This document shows, one piece after another, positions 22,125 through 33,766 of a stretch of 64,000 nucleotides of DNA; the first letter of the stretch is position 1; each line of letters begins with the position of its first letter. Position numbers and translations under genes: made by a program. The DNA lies in NCBI GenBank assembly GCA_023853785.1, contig JAJIRX010001026.1, positions 124,001-188,000 of the forward strand, given 5' to 3'. The stretch is from Psilocybe azurescens (taxonomy: Eukaryota > Basidiomycota > Agaricomycetes > Agaricales > Agrocybaceae). The notes under the pieces were generated by a model. That model searched no databases and had not been told where the DNA came from. It was given only the letters and a program-made list of their open reading frames with translations.

Positions 22125-23225
22125 CGTCGTTGTGTTTGCATCAGTTGTTGATAGGAGGTATGGTCTGCACGAGGTACATAATGTAATGGCGCTCATTGGA
22201 CTTTTACAAATATGGCCTTTGTTTTTGTATTCAATGCAGCATTTAACGTCAGATCAAGCTTCTGGCATCTTTTTGTAATCTATGGAGTCCTTCAATTGGA
22301 ATGCGGCATGGTAGTTTGTTTTTGATGTGTTACTCAGGATTGTGTTGCTCGAGATTGTGTTGCTCGGGGTAGTGTTCATCATTGACTACGTTTCTTCTTC
22401 TGCAAGAACGTCTATAATTTCTGGACATTGGAACGCATGCGCAGTGTAGATATATATCGAACATTCTTGGCCTAAAATGGAGGGAATTCTGGATGGACGA
22501 ATGTCTTTTAGCAAAGCTGTTGATAGTAATCACGGTAATAGCCGCAAGAATGACTCGCAGCCGCATTGTGGCGATTGGATATATACTGTAGTCCAATGAC
22601 TTCTAGCGAAATAGAAGGATATATGAAATGCTTCTATTAATGCACATCTTTGTCTTATGACACACTGTCTACCACATCCTTGAAATACTTTTACCTCGAC
22701 GAAGTCGAATATAACGTCTGAAAGTCTACCCTATGCATTGACAAATGAACCAGGTCGTAGAATGTTCTTATCCTATCGCCACAATGCGGCTGCGAGTCAT
22801 TCTTGCGGCTATTACCGTGATTACTATCAACAGCTTTGCTAAAAGACATTCGTCCATCCAGAATTCCCTCCATTTTAGGCCAAGAATGTTCGATATATAT
22901 CTACACTGCGCATGCGTTCCAATGTCCAGAAATTATAGACGTTCTTGCAGAAGAAGAAACGTAGTCAATGATGAACACTACCCCGAGCAACACAATCTCG
23001 AGCAACACAATCCTGAGTAACACATCAAAAACAAACTACCATGCCGCATTCCAATTGAAGGACTCCATAGATTACAAAAAGATGCCAGAAGCTTGATCTG
23101 ACGTTAAATGCTGCATTGAATACAAAAACAAAGGCCATATTTGTAAAAGTCCAATGAGCGCCATTACATTATGTACCTCGTGCAGACCATACCTCCTATC
23201 AACAACTGATGCAAACACAACGACG
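22125..23225. repeat. Foldback element at the palindrome centre
   Basis: The ~450-bp outer blocks (22,125-22,580 and 22,770-23,225) are inverted copies, and the same arrangement occurs alone at 13,630-14,420. The first about 105 bp (GTTTGCATCAGTTGTTGATA onward) also appears, more diverged, at 20,605-20,730 and inverted at 24,640-24,760. It therefore behaves as a repeat family independent of the large duplication. Confidence 0.65.
22583..22767. repeat. Palindrome spacer (loop)
   Basis: About 185 bp without internal symmetry separates the arms. It matches 14,090-14,240 in reverse complement (GAAGCATTTCATATATCC against GAAGCCTTTCATATGTCC). Confidence 0.7.
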
Positions 23226-23252
23226 CCGTCTGGTCGGATTCTGTCTAGGAGG

Positions 23253-23258
23253 TATAAA
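23253..23258 (+). promoter_or_regulatory. TATA box of the right secreted-protein copy
   Basis: TATAAA in GGTATAAAGAGAGG, 82 bp before the ATG at 23335. Confidence 0.5.
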
Positions 23259-23334
23259 GAGAGGTCCAAGTTCTATTGAGAATCAGTAGCAATCGAGCTC
23301 TCCAAACAGCGAGGACCAACTCACTCTTACAAAC

Positions 23335-23850
23335 ATGTACTTCACTACCAAATTCGCTGGTTTATTCATGGCTCTTGCCGCCTCTACCATTTCTGCCCAG
23401 GCCGCCGCGGTCACCTCCCGTGTAAGCTTACTCCATACTATTAGCATGTCGCACCTGTGCTTATTTCAGTTGGAATATTACCCAGGACTCGCTTGCCCAT
23501 TTGTCTGTCATTTTCTACGATGACGTTAACTTCACAGGTACTCCATATGCACCAACCACAGTCCCCCACTGTGTGCCAAGATCTCCCTGCAGAATGGGCC
23601 GGCAGGCCAGAGAGTGTCCAGATTTCTGCTGGATACTCGTGCACTTTCTTTGCGTGTGTATCTCAATCCATATACAGTTCCCTATGTTGTTTTTCATGGC
23701 ATAGCTGATACGAATTTTTACAGTCGCTCTCACTGCGAGGGACTCGGAGTCACACTCTATGTATCTTCTAGCTCTCTTCCCACGAATACCAATCCACCCT
23801 CTACAACAATATCGATTCCTTCTCCTGCAACAGGTTATGATTTATCAAGA
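23335..23850 (+). pseudogene. Small secreted protein, frameshifted copy (right palindrome arm)
   Basis: Mirror of the gene at 22015-21508, with the same signal-peptide exon (23335-23421) and intron (23422-23485). Two runs are one base shorter than in the left copy: C5 at 23563-23567 (C6 on the left) and CCC at 23797-23799 (CCCC on the left). Both break the reading frame. Otherwise the sequence matches the left copy. Because both differences are homopolymer lengths, this may be an intact gene with consensus errors. Confidence 0.6.
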
Positions 23851-23895
23851 CCGGCAGCTCTGTAAGCTAATTCATTTATTTAACGTTCACTGAAC

Positions 23896-24438
23896 TTAAC
23901 AAGGTGGTTTCATTTCTAGAGGTAGTCCAATGCAGTCTTCCCAGTCTGAGATGACTTTAAACTCAATAAGCGTCGTTGTAGTCATGTGTACAAGTATCAA
24001 GAATAAAAAACAATTTCTTTTTAAAGTGCCGAGCAGCTTTGAGTATGAACATTGGAAATTGTCAGTCGGTAGCAAATGTAACAACATAGGGATCAGAATA
24101 TGGACAATTTCCATACCGTTACTCGTCATGAATTTAACTCGCTCATGTGGATGTATGCGTCTAAGCGAGCCGATCAATCGAATATACGCAAAGTTAAATA
24201 ATCGTGGAATGTCATTGTCAAGGAGAAAACGTGCCTTGTAAGAAGAACTGCACGAAAGTCGTTGATGCATGTGCGGAAGACCTTTCTCGTCAGTGTTACG
24301 TGTTATTATTTTGTCGATTTCACCGTTAACGTGCCCCCGCCGTAGACACCAGGTGGTATGTTGAATATAATAATCATCCTTACGAAACTCAGCTGTCTTC
24401 GGCATATACCCAAACAAATATAGTCTACCCCGTTGCAT
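23896..24438 (-). CDS. Uncharacterised ORF, right-arm copy
   Basis: Mirror of the + frame at 20,909-21,385. T run 24018-24022 is one base shorter than its partner, so the frame continues to a different C-terminus (180 codons). No domain recognised. Confidence 0.2.
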   Translation of the reverse strand: MQRGRLYLFGYMPKTAEFRKDDYYIQHTTWCLRRGHVNGEIDKIITRNTDEKGLPHMHQRLSCSSSYKARFLLDNDIPRLFNFAYIRLIGSLRRIHPHERVKFMTSNGMEIVHILIPMLLHLLPTDNFQCSYSKLLGTLKRNCFLFLILVHMTTTTLIEFKVISDWEDCIGLPLEMKPPC

Positions 24439-25791
24439 GGAACATAAGCCCGGCCCCCGTCACCATTTTACTTCAATCGACCTCAACTTCCACACCATTG
24501 CTTCATGCACAGCGAAATTTGATTCCAATAATCGCTCCCAACAGAATCTGTATCTCCAGCACAGCAAGTTACGTCGCCGTGGCTCGGCCTGTCCAGCATT
24601 CATGGACAGACGGGTAATTGGATCTGATACCATTCGTTGAAGGGCTCAATGCAACGTCAAAACAATGGACAGATTTGTACAAGTCCAATGAGCGCCGTGC
24701 CATTAATGTACGTCATGCAGACCATACCTCCGACTATCAACAAATGAGGCAAACACAACGACACCTTTGGGCGCATTCAGGCATTCGCAGACTATTAAGA
24801 ACGCACCCGTTGCGCATCCCAAATGGCTAAATTCGCGTTTACTACAAGACGCGGCCACAGGATTTATCGTGGAATTTGTCTTTTCTCTCTTTTCTGCTGG
24901 CTTCTGATTCATGGTATCTCCTACTTTCGGAGTTGGGCCAATTTTCTTGTCGACTTCACTGGATTGTATTCCAAAATTTATCTGTCCTCTACTTCCTCGT
25001 TTTCCTCATCCTATACATATACCCCCACCATACTCTCCTTGAAATCAACACCGATATCAATACCACCAACTAACCTGAAAAGGCATCGCAGATAACCTCT
25101 ATCACCGTTCCTGTACTGCATCCCGCACGTGCCGGGTGGGTCAGTGGTGGACCCGCATTTGAAGTGCGAGGCTTCCGGAGTGTTGAGGGGAATTATGGAA
25201 GGTGGATGATGTGGAATCAGTTAGCGTGGGCCGGGAGGGAAGGAGTGGATTCATACAGGGAGGGTGGTGAGCGAGGGCACCGTGAAGACTGAGTCGAGGC
25301 GGGATACGCTTGATATTTCGATTTTACTCATGGACATTGCACTTGATCTCAGTGGCTCAGTGGCGACTTCCAGACATGTACACATGGAAGAAGATCCTGT
25401 AGTGAATCAGAGAAGTGAGCGAACGAGCACTCGGGTTTATTGACGGGTCGAAATGTACTGGCCTACGGGGGTATGACGGGGATGTAGTCATCCTTACTCA
25501 CTGTATGACGGTGATTCGTTAGATACAGTGATGGACGATTGAAGAATGTATAAGTCACGACTCGTAAGCTTATGTTTAAACTCTCGTGGACGAAGAATCT
25601 GAAGGCAGAGAATATTGAGAACTATCAGTGAAGTTACTTTGAGAATGAATAGGGTGATAGGAAGTAAACATACAGATGGACGAGGAACGTTAGCAGAACA
25701 GAGTGCTTTGGAATAGGTAGGGATGTACCGTAAATGGATTCCTGAACATAAAATAGACGTCAATAAACCGAGACTTGGAAGCACAGGGTAA

Positions 25792-26839
25792 CACTGCTGG
25801 TGCCGATCACTGTATGTCGGACATACAGCGATTTATATACATGACTTATGTAATAATTGATGTATGTATGGTATACAACAGTTATGTTTAGAAATAATAC
25901 AGATATCAGACATATATTGTGTTTGGTGGCTGTATGTTAAACAAACAATATTTCTGTTTCTAAGCTGTAAGTAAATAAAACACCAAATAAACAGAATTTC
26001 TTTTCTTTGGCTGTTTGTCAAAGATAAAGAATAGCTGTATATAATTACTGTATGTAAAACATACAGATATGGTGTATATAATTGCTGTATGTTATACAAA
26101 CATAACTTGTCTGAATAAAACTTACATTTAAAGAACAGAACTTCTGTTATTAAAACAAACAGTATTCAAATTGCTCAGGTATGTTTTGGTATAAGTTTGA
26201 CATATAGTAATTACATACATACACAAATTCTGTTCTTTAACTGTAAATTTTATTTAGACATAACTTGTCTTATGTCTAAATAAAATTTACAGTTAAAGAA
26301 CAGAATTTGTGTGTATGTAATTACTATATGTCAAACTTACACCAAAACATACCTGAGCATGTCTAAATAAAATTTATAGTTAAAGAACAGAATTTGTGTA
26401 TGTATGTAATTACTATATGTCAAACTTACACTAAAACATACCTGAATAATTTGAATACTGTATGTTTTGGTGTAAGTTTGACATACAGTAATACATACAC
26501 AAATTCTGTTTGTTTACTAACAGAAGTTCTGTTCTTTAAATGTAAGTTTTATTCAGACAAGTTATGTTTGTATAACATACAGTAATTATATACAGCTATT
26601 CTTTATCTTTGACAAACAGCCAAAGAAAAGAAATTATGTTTAATCAAGTGTTTTATTCACTTACAGCTTAGAAACAGAAATTGTGTTTATTCAAAATACA
26701 GCCACCAAACACAATATATGTCTAATATCTATATTATTTCTAAACATAAATGCTATATGTCATACTTACATCAATTCTTACATAAGTCATGTATATAAAT
26801 TGCTGTATGTCAGACATACAGTGGTTAGCGCCAGTAGTG
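25792..26839. mobile_element. AT-rich foldback MITE (about 1.05 kb)
   Basis: Ends are inverted copies: CACTGCTGGTGCC at 25,792 and CACTACTGGCGC read from 26,839, followed by a shared CACTGTATGTC and about 60 bp of further match. The interior is itself largely palindromic and repetitive, with three blocks containing TAAAGAACAGAATTTGTG. There is no coding capacity and almost no CpG. It splits the right arm where the left arm (about 19,555-19,600) is continuous, so it inserted after the duplication. The CA..TG ends suggest a hAT-like class; no clean 8-bp duplication is visible. Confidence 0.7.
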
Positions 26840-27290
26840 CAAAAGTAATATAAACATAAATCAAGCTGCAGTTCCTTTGGCAAGAAGCAGAGAATTAAAG
26901 ACTGCACATGTGGATGTAAGAGTCTCCACAGACTGGTTGATCTTATTAAAAAATTGCAGAATATCAGGATCACTAGGGCATGTGGGCAAGCAGATAGCTT
27001 TTATGAAGACACATCTCTGCAGAAGCCATCCACTGTGCATCTCAAAATGCTGAAGCAACACTTGCAATGTGGTGAAGGAACTGCATAGCACAACGTACTT
27101 GACTGGATGCACGTGTTGATCCCTATAGGACAGGGGCTGAGAATTGAAGTTGTGGAAAGGAGCAGAGGCCACAAGCTTTGAAATTTGACCAGTCCCAGCT
27201 TGAGACATACAACCCATTTCATTCAATTTTGATGACCTACTTCCAAACATAAATGGATGGATGGATGGCAATTTTATGGTCCCAATATAT

Positions 27291-30200
27291 GAACTCACTG
27301 GTCCATCGACAATATGACAGACCAGTCAGACTATCATGCCTCGACAGGACCCTCAGCTCTCTGACAGGCTTCATGTTCTGAATGCCTATAAGAGGTCCAT
27401 AGATCTCACTGGATTGAGGGAAGAGTGCCTTTCATTTTATCCAGGTTTTCAAATGCAGTTGGACATGTGTAATAAGTAGGCATATACCAGTGAGACATTT
27501 ATATATATACCTAAATACTTGAGGCAGACATTGAAGAGCCACAGCCAGGACCAACAGTATCAGTAGCAACTCACTACTGTTGGCCTAGGTGATTTCTCTT
27601 AGGAATGCAAACATGCCATGCATCATTCAACCAGAACAAGGGTCACAGTCCATTGTCCACTGATCCACTTTTAGATTTACAGCCTACATGAGTGTTAACT
27701 TAGGTACAAGAGTAGCTACAAGGTAGGTCCAGACAGAGGTACATTACAGGTCTAACTAAGGTCCAAGTCAAGGCTTACCAAAGTCCAAGCAGATGCAGGG
27801 AAAAAGGCCATGGCACATCTGCGGCAGTCCATGGTGTCTATGCAAGTCTGTGCTATGTCTGTGCACTGTATTTTGAGATCTGTGCAATGTTGTGGTGATC
27901 ATACCAACTTTTGTGCAAGGTCCGTGCAATTGTATGATCACAGCCTGAAGGATATGTAGATGCCTGAATCTGGTTTCCATTGGTTTGGTAGTGTGAGAAA
28001 TGTCAAAAAACAGTCAAATTGACAAACTGTGGCTTGCCTACAAGTCTGAGCATCAATATCCAAGATTACAATATCTGACAGTAAGTTTAAAGTAGCAGTA
28101 AGATATGTGAATATAAACTGGACACTGTACTACACTCTGTACTTTGGAATAGGTCTCGGCATAGGACAAGGTTGTACAAGTATATTAGAAGGAGGCTTTG
28201 ACATGGGAAAGTTGGCATAATTACTTTGTGAAATGGGTTCAAACACATAAAGTGACCAAGTTTAAGAAATGATCCACTGTGTGGCAGGTTGCATGCTTGT
28301 GTAGTTGTGTGCACTTGTGTGGTATGCAACCTGAACTTAGTACATGCGTATTTGACACCTTATTGACATCCATAGAGCATAGAGTGTATGGTTGCATTAT
28401 GTTTTTGAATAATATTAGTCAGATATTAGTGCTGCAATCTCTTTACTTTTAGACCAGACTCCAAGTCATGTCTGAGTCAGTGCTTTCTCACACCCTTCCA
28501 TTTTAAATATACTTATGTGAGGCTAATGTAAATACTCTGCACCCCACCCACTTTAAGTGAACAGTTCCTTGAAAAATATCCTCTATTACTAGCATGCTCA
28601 CAGTACAGCTTAGAGCAAAAATTTCACTACAGTTTGTACATCATCTTAGTGATCTGACACTCTAAATGCAGCACTCTCACCAGTGATATCCATATAGTGG
28701 TCCTGTTACAGACACTTTATTTTTCCTTCTTTACTGCTCTTTTTCTTTTTACTTTGTATATAGGGCCCTTTCATCACATGATGGACAACATTATGTGATT
28801 GTACACATGACTCATTCTTTCTTTGACTCATGTTCTTTTGACTCACATTGTCAGCACCACGATGACTCACATCACCAGTACCATTATGACTCATTTCCAT
28901 TCTGACTCACTTTGTGACTCACATTGTACTATAATTGTAGATACTCAAAGTGCTTAAATAGCCAGTAGACACCACTATTATTCCTTAGCTAGTTCTTGAG
29001 AATCTAATCTCCTCTTACTTGATACCGCTTGAAACTCACTGTTTTTGACTACTTGACTGTTGGCTTTATCCACACATGTGAATATAAGCCTGAAGTTGTA
29101 ACAGGTCCATGTGAGTAAATATTCCCCATAAATGTTCTTGGCTATTTTTCGTGCCTATGAACATTTCATTGCACAGAAATATATTTTGATCTTGTGCAGT
29201 TATTTTTGATGTTCCTGCAGATATTTTAAAGAATTTTTAGCTTCCTGGAAATATGTTTAGGTGTACAGAAACATTCTTTCAGATGTCTGTAAAAATGTTC
29301 ACACCCCAAATTATTTTAATTTAAAATTTACCATGCACAGATATTTTAAAGCCCCCAAACATTATTGTGCAAGTTGTGCACATTTTCATGAATTTTGCCA
29401 AGAATAGCCAGCCAGAATGTCATGATTATATAAATTTATCATGTCTGGCAAGTTGGCAGCACATTTGGAGTTGAAACTCTGCTAGATGCAGTACAACTTT
29501 AATGTTTTCCTATTGAATCTGAGCAATAGATTGCATTTAAACAATTTTCAGAGAGTCTTGGGCTTCTAAATACACTATATAAGATATAACTGAACATATT
29601 GACACAATACTGCAAGTTGTGTAATAGTATGCAAGTCTTCAGCTGTACTTTGATGGCTGTGCTAGGCATGGGAAATAATGAAAACAGCCTACTTGACAGT
29701 TTATAGCCTGCATACAAGTCAAGACATGAATGTCTGAAATAGAAGTATGATTGAATAATTCTATTACTGTACTAAATTATATAAAATGTTAAAAATTGAA
29801 CACCCTCTTTTGCTGAAGGCACTAAGGCAGATACAAGAGGCTGCTCAACTCATATAGTGGCTTTGCCAAATGCAACACCCTTCACAAAGAGCACCTATTG
29901 TTGTTCATCTTTATCCCACCATTATCCCATTATCCCCCTCTTCTTTATTATAAGTAGACTAAAGGCCCTTTATATTATGGGGATATATATATACTTCCCT
30001 CTGTATATAGAATACCTCAGTCACTCTTATTATTGACTGAGGTATGCATATTCTTTCATATGTACCATTTACCATAGATCTAATGAACTTGTAGTTATCT
30101 TATCTACTATCTAGATACATAAAAATGACATCTAGTCACTCTTATTATTGACCAAGTTATCTCATCTACTATCTAGGTCTAGACTTTTAACATTACACAG

Positions 30201-32560
30201 ACAAGGAGAAAAGATACTGATGGTCTATATCATCTCTAGAATATGTAAGTACCTAATAGTTCCAGTATATGTTCCAAATTCTCCAGTGCTTCTGGAATTG
30301 AAGACAAGGGAAGAGGATCAAATGAATGGTGAATACAACAGGCCATAGTATAGAACCACTTCTGCATATATGCTCAAGGCCCCAGAGACAATGTGATAGT
30401 TGAGGGCCTCTGTGAGATTTGATTGAGGCTGACAATGGCAGGACAATATAGAATAATGCCCTAGAGCTTGGGTGGCCAAGATAGTAGAGGTGGTTGGGAT
30501 TGCAATTATTACTTGCTAATACTGTCCATTGAACTTTGGAATGAAATAGTGAATGAAGCCAGCAAAAACCTCATTCATGAATTCAATGGTACTACAATAT
30601 ACTACACTAATCCTGTATACATATTTCAAACACTTGTCTCTTTTCTCATGAATTCAACACATACACCTCCTTGGTTGAGGAAAAACTTCATCAATGTAAT
30701 TGGCCAGGCAATTTGATCTTATCAGTTAGTGCTCAAGCATTGAGTCCTTGTCCACTCTTTCAAGACTTCATTTGAGACTTGTAATAATAGCCCATCATAC
30801 TTGTGAACAGATGCCAAAACTCTGAGGCATCAGTAAATTGTGGAAAATCCTATAAAGTGTTATGAGCACCCAAAATGCATTGTAAATGGTCATCTACATT
30901 ATGAACTGGTTATCATACTATAGGCCCACTCACAATGCTATAAATTGATAGATAGTGGTAGGTTTTAAAAATCTCCCAGACCATTTTCACACCAAAAAAA
31001 GGGCCAAATAGATATATTTCAAGCAGATGAGTAACTACCACATAAACCACCAATACAAAAACAGTAATGCACCCACCCACTGGTCCCAGGATATGGATGA
31101 ACATACCTGTAGGCTTCAGCACTCCAATTTACCATTATAGTAGGTAAAATAGTAGTAGAAGCCGCACTGAATGGGAGCACAGGAGTGCAGAAGGCAAGAT
31201 AGCAGGCAGCTAGATGGATACAGCAGTGACACATTGTTGATGGAGGTGCTGGGCCATGAATGGCGCTTAGCAGCCTGTTAGATAAATTTTAGTTGGCAAC
31301 AAAAAGGGGATGGGGGTGGGGCAGGCACACCTGTGAGCCTTGGCATTCCCAATCATTGTCGTGAGAGGAAAAATGGAGCTGATGGCCACTAAGCATGCTG
31401 GGGGACATAGGTGCTGGGGCTGGAAGGAGTTCTTCGTAGTCTGTTGGGTGTAATGAAGTAAGAAAAAAAGAGGCAGAAAGTGAAGGAGATTTACCTGTGA
31501 GCTGCAGTGCCACATTTGTTGCTGTGGCAGATGACACTGTGGAAGCAGCACCACCAAATGAAAACATGGAGATAAGGAGCAGTGAATGCAAGGTGACATG
31601 GAAGAGTGGGTGCTTACTGTGCTGCTGCTGTTGTCACACTGTTTTGGTGCCCTTGCTTGTTCCCATCATTGTTGGTGTGTGCTTGAGGTCATGGCTTTGC
31701 TGTGTAACTATAGGGATGTTGATGCTCAGCAGTTGGCATGATAGGCAGGCAGCAGTGCAAATGATGCTGACAGCACTCAGAGCCATTGGCAACAACAAGA
31801 GTGGGGGAAGGGTGGTAGGTGGTGGAGGTAGTAGTAAACAAAGAACAGAAGTTGAACTTTATGATTAATACCATGAACATTCAACATGTCAGTGATCTGT
31901 GGGAAAACAGAAGTGGAGCTAAATGAAGACCCCTTTATACTGCTCCAACTTCTTCCTCTGTCTCTTGTTACCAGTGGGGTAGGGTGCCCCACAATTCCTA
32001 ATACATTCAAAAAAAAGCCACCACTGCTGTATCACAGCTGTGCTGACTGCCAGTACCACCGCTTCCTGCTTGCAATCATGATCACAGTGAGCCCACTGTC
32101 TTTAATCTTGTTCTCTGTCATCCCAAGACTCAAGTACACATATATTAAGCAAATATGACTTGTATGCCATATTTTTCCTATCTCATATCCAGCATACATA
32201 AAATCCTGCTGAAGGACAATAATGAGCTATGAAGGTCTAATATCTGATGTGTATATTATGATTTTTGGCAAACCTGGTAGCCACCTCAAAACATAGTTAT
32301 GATGTCCTTGCTATATTATATTTGCTTTGAACTATAGAAAGAATACTGTACCTAACTGATATTAAGCTTTGAACCATCTAACATCTGGTATGCATATTGT
32401 GGTTTTTTATAAATCTGGTAGCTACCTTACATCTAGTTATTATTTCCTTGCAATATTATTTTTCCTTTGCATTACAGAAAGAATATTGTATCTAAATGAT
32501 GACATTGCCATAATCCTACAAGTTGCAGATACGGGGTTATAAACTGTTTTCTGGGTGTTA
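27291..32560. other. CpG-depleted AT-rich repeat DNA without recognisable genes
   Basis: I see only about a dozen CG dinucleotides in some 5.3 kb, against dense CG on both sides, with TG/CA in excess. This is the footprint of long-term CpG methylation and deamination of silenced repeats. Frames are short and broken. Paired CACTCTTATTATTGAC copies at about 30,020 and 30,140 hint at an old LTR or insertion. Minus-strand frames at 31,267-31,880 have no recognised domain. Confidence 0.7.
28807..28921 (+). other. Cluster of seven TGACTCA sites
   Basis: TGACTCA, the Gcn4/AP-1 bZIP consensus, occurs seven times in about 115 bp with irregular spacing inside the CpG-poor repeat region. It could be a decayed simple repeat or an element promoter. 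No adjacent gene is evident. Confidence 0.5.
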
Positions 32561-33555
32561 TAATGTTGTGACAGGTTTGTGAATGTCATGTTGCTAAATC
32601 GGATTTTCCCTAATTTACTGATGGGCGGCTACTGTGGGACTCCAACAATCTTAGAGGAACAAAGCTGTATCTCGCAATCAAAAGGTGTACAAATATTCCG
32701 TCATTGCTATCTCAGTAGAACTTATAATTGGTGACCAGTGGTCCCCAATAAAAGATGATATGTGGTCGGAGGTGATGGTTTCTGTGCGTTGGCAAGTTTC
32801 AATATCTCTTGATTCTAGTCAACAAACATCGAACTAAATAAGATTTCTTACAGGCGAGGCTGAAATCCATGCTAGCCAAATACTTAGGTCATTCAACATG
32901 GCATTTGTCTTTTCTCGTGTTCAAATAATGCAGCCGAAGCACAGTTAGCATGATTTTAGTAGTTCTGCGGCATGTAGCGTAATAGCTATGTGTTTAGAAC
33001 AACCAATCAGTGAAATTGGTCGAACAATCCCTGAGGAGCGGCCGTTGGAGGCGGCTCGAGCTCGCATACAAACACATCGAACAAAGTACTATGCCATTCC
33101 TTCGCGCTCTTTTCTTGTTGACGAAGTGGTATGCCTTTCTGATATATATATATATATATCGGTACTAGAAGCAGATTTGCTCAATTATCCTTAGTAAAGG
33201 CGTCATACAGCCGGTTGAAGGATTCTGGGCGAGTTGTAGTACCATAGAGTGTGTCAGCTATGCGTTTAGGCGTGAACGCGATCGATATGGAGCACCACTG
33301 CTCCGGCGCTTCCTCAGTCCCGGGACACTTTTGTTGGTATGGTTTATCACAGGACGTAGTGTTAGAAGATTCCATTGTGAAAACAGTTCAGAATTACGCT
33401 GCGCAAAGAAAACATAGACCATAGATACTCTTCTCGGTTCTATGACTAAAATATCCCGGTTTAGAACCATCGTTAACTCGTATGCAAATAGCGCTCTAGA
33501 ATCAAGGAGTAAACTCCGAGGACGACTAAAACGATTTGTCTTCCCTCGGTCTGTG
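32561..33555. other. Intergenic; return to normal CpG content
   Basis: CpG frequency recovers from about 32,570. A minus-strand ORF at 33,181-33,375 (64 codons, starting MESSNTTSCDKPYQQ) has no known domain and lies divergent to the Asn/Gly-rich gene. A (TA)n run is at 33,142-33,158. Confidence 0.4.
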
Positions 33556-33562
33556 TATATAA
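33556..33562 (+). promoter_or_regulatory. TATA box for the Asn/Gly-rich secreted protein
   Basis: TATATAA 205 bp upstream of the ATG. A likely 5'-UTR intron (33,703-33,760, GTATGT..CACCAG) accounts for 58 nt of that distance. Confidence 0.45.
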
Positions 33563-33766
33563 TGCGCATGATGCTTCAACTTGTTCGCCAGTGATCTACT
33601 CAAAGTTTCACTTCACAACAAGGTGTGCGATCTCTCCTTCAGTTAATCACAATACTTACCGTCGTTGAAGTATCATCAGCTTACACACATCCTATCCAAT
33701 CAGTATGTGCATCATTGGCATGAACACAATGTAATCTTACTTGAACATTTTCTTCACCAGTCAAAA

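Larger units (their letters stand above)
19050..22582. repeat. Left arm of a large inverted duplication
   Basis: Reverse complement of the right arm. The inner part, 20,745-22,580, matches 24,602-22,770 base for base as far as I can follow, apart from three one-base homopolymer differences. Outside 20,745 the match drops abruptly to an estimated 70-85% but stays collinear to about 19,080 (for example LWPLLLST..CYAV peptides near 19,220 and 27,170). Mirror coordinates sum to 45,350 near the centre. Confidence 0.9.
22768..27290. repeat. Right arm of the large inverted duplication, interrupted by a foldback MITE
   Basis: Mirror of 19,050-22,582. Near-identical from 22,770 to 24,602, then diverged to about 27,290. 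The outer part has lost many CpG sites relative to the left arm and is interrupted by a 1.05-kb AT-rich element (25,792-26,839) absent from the left arm. Confidence 0.9.
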
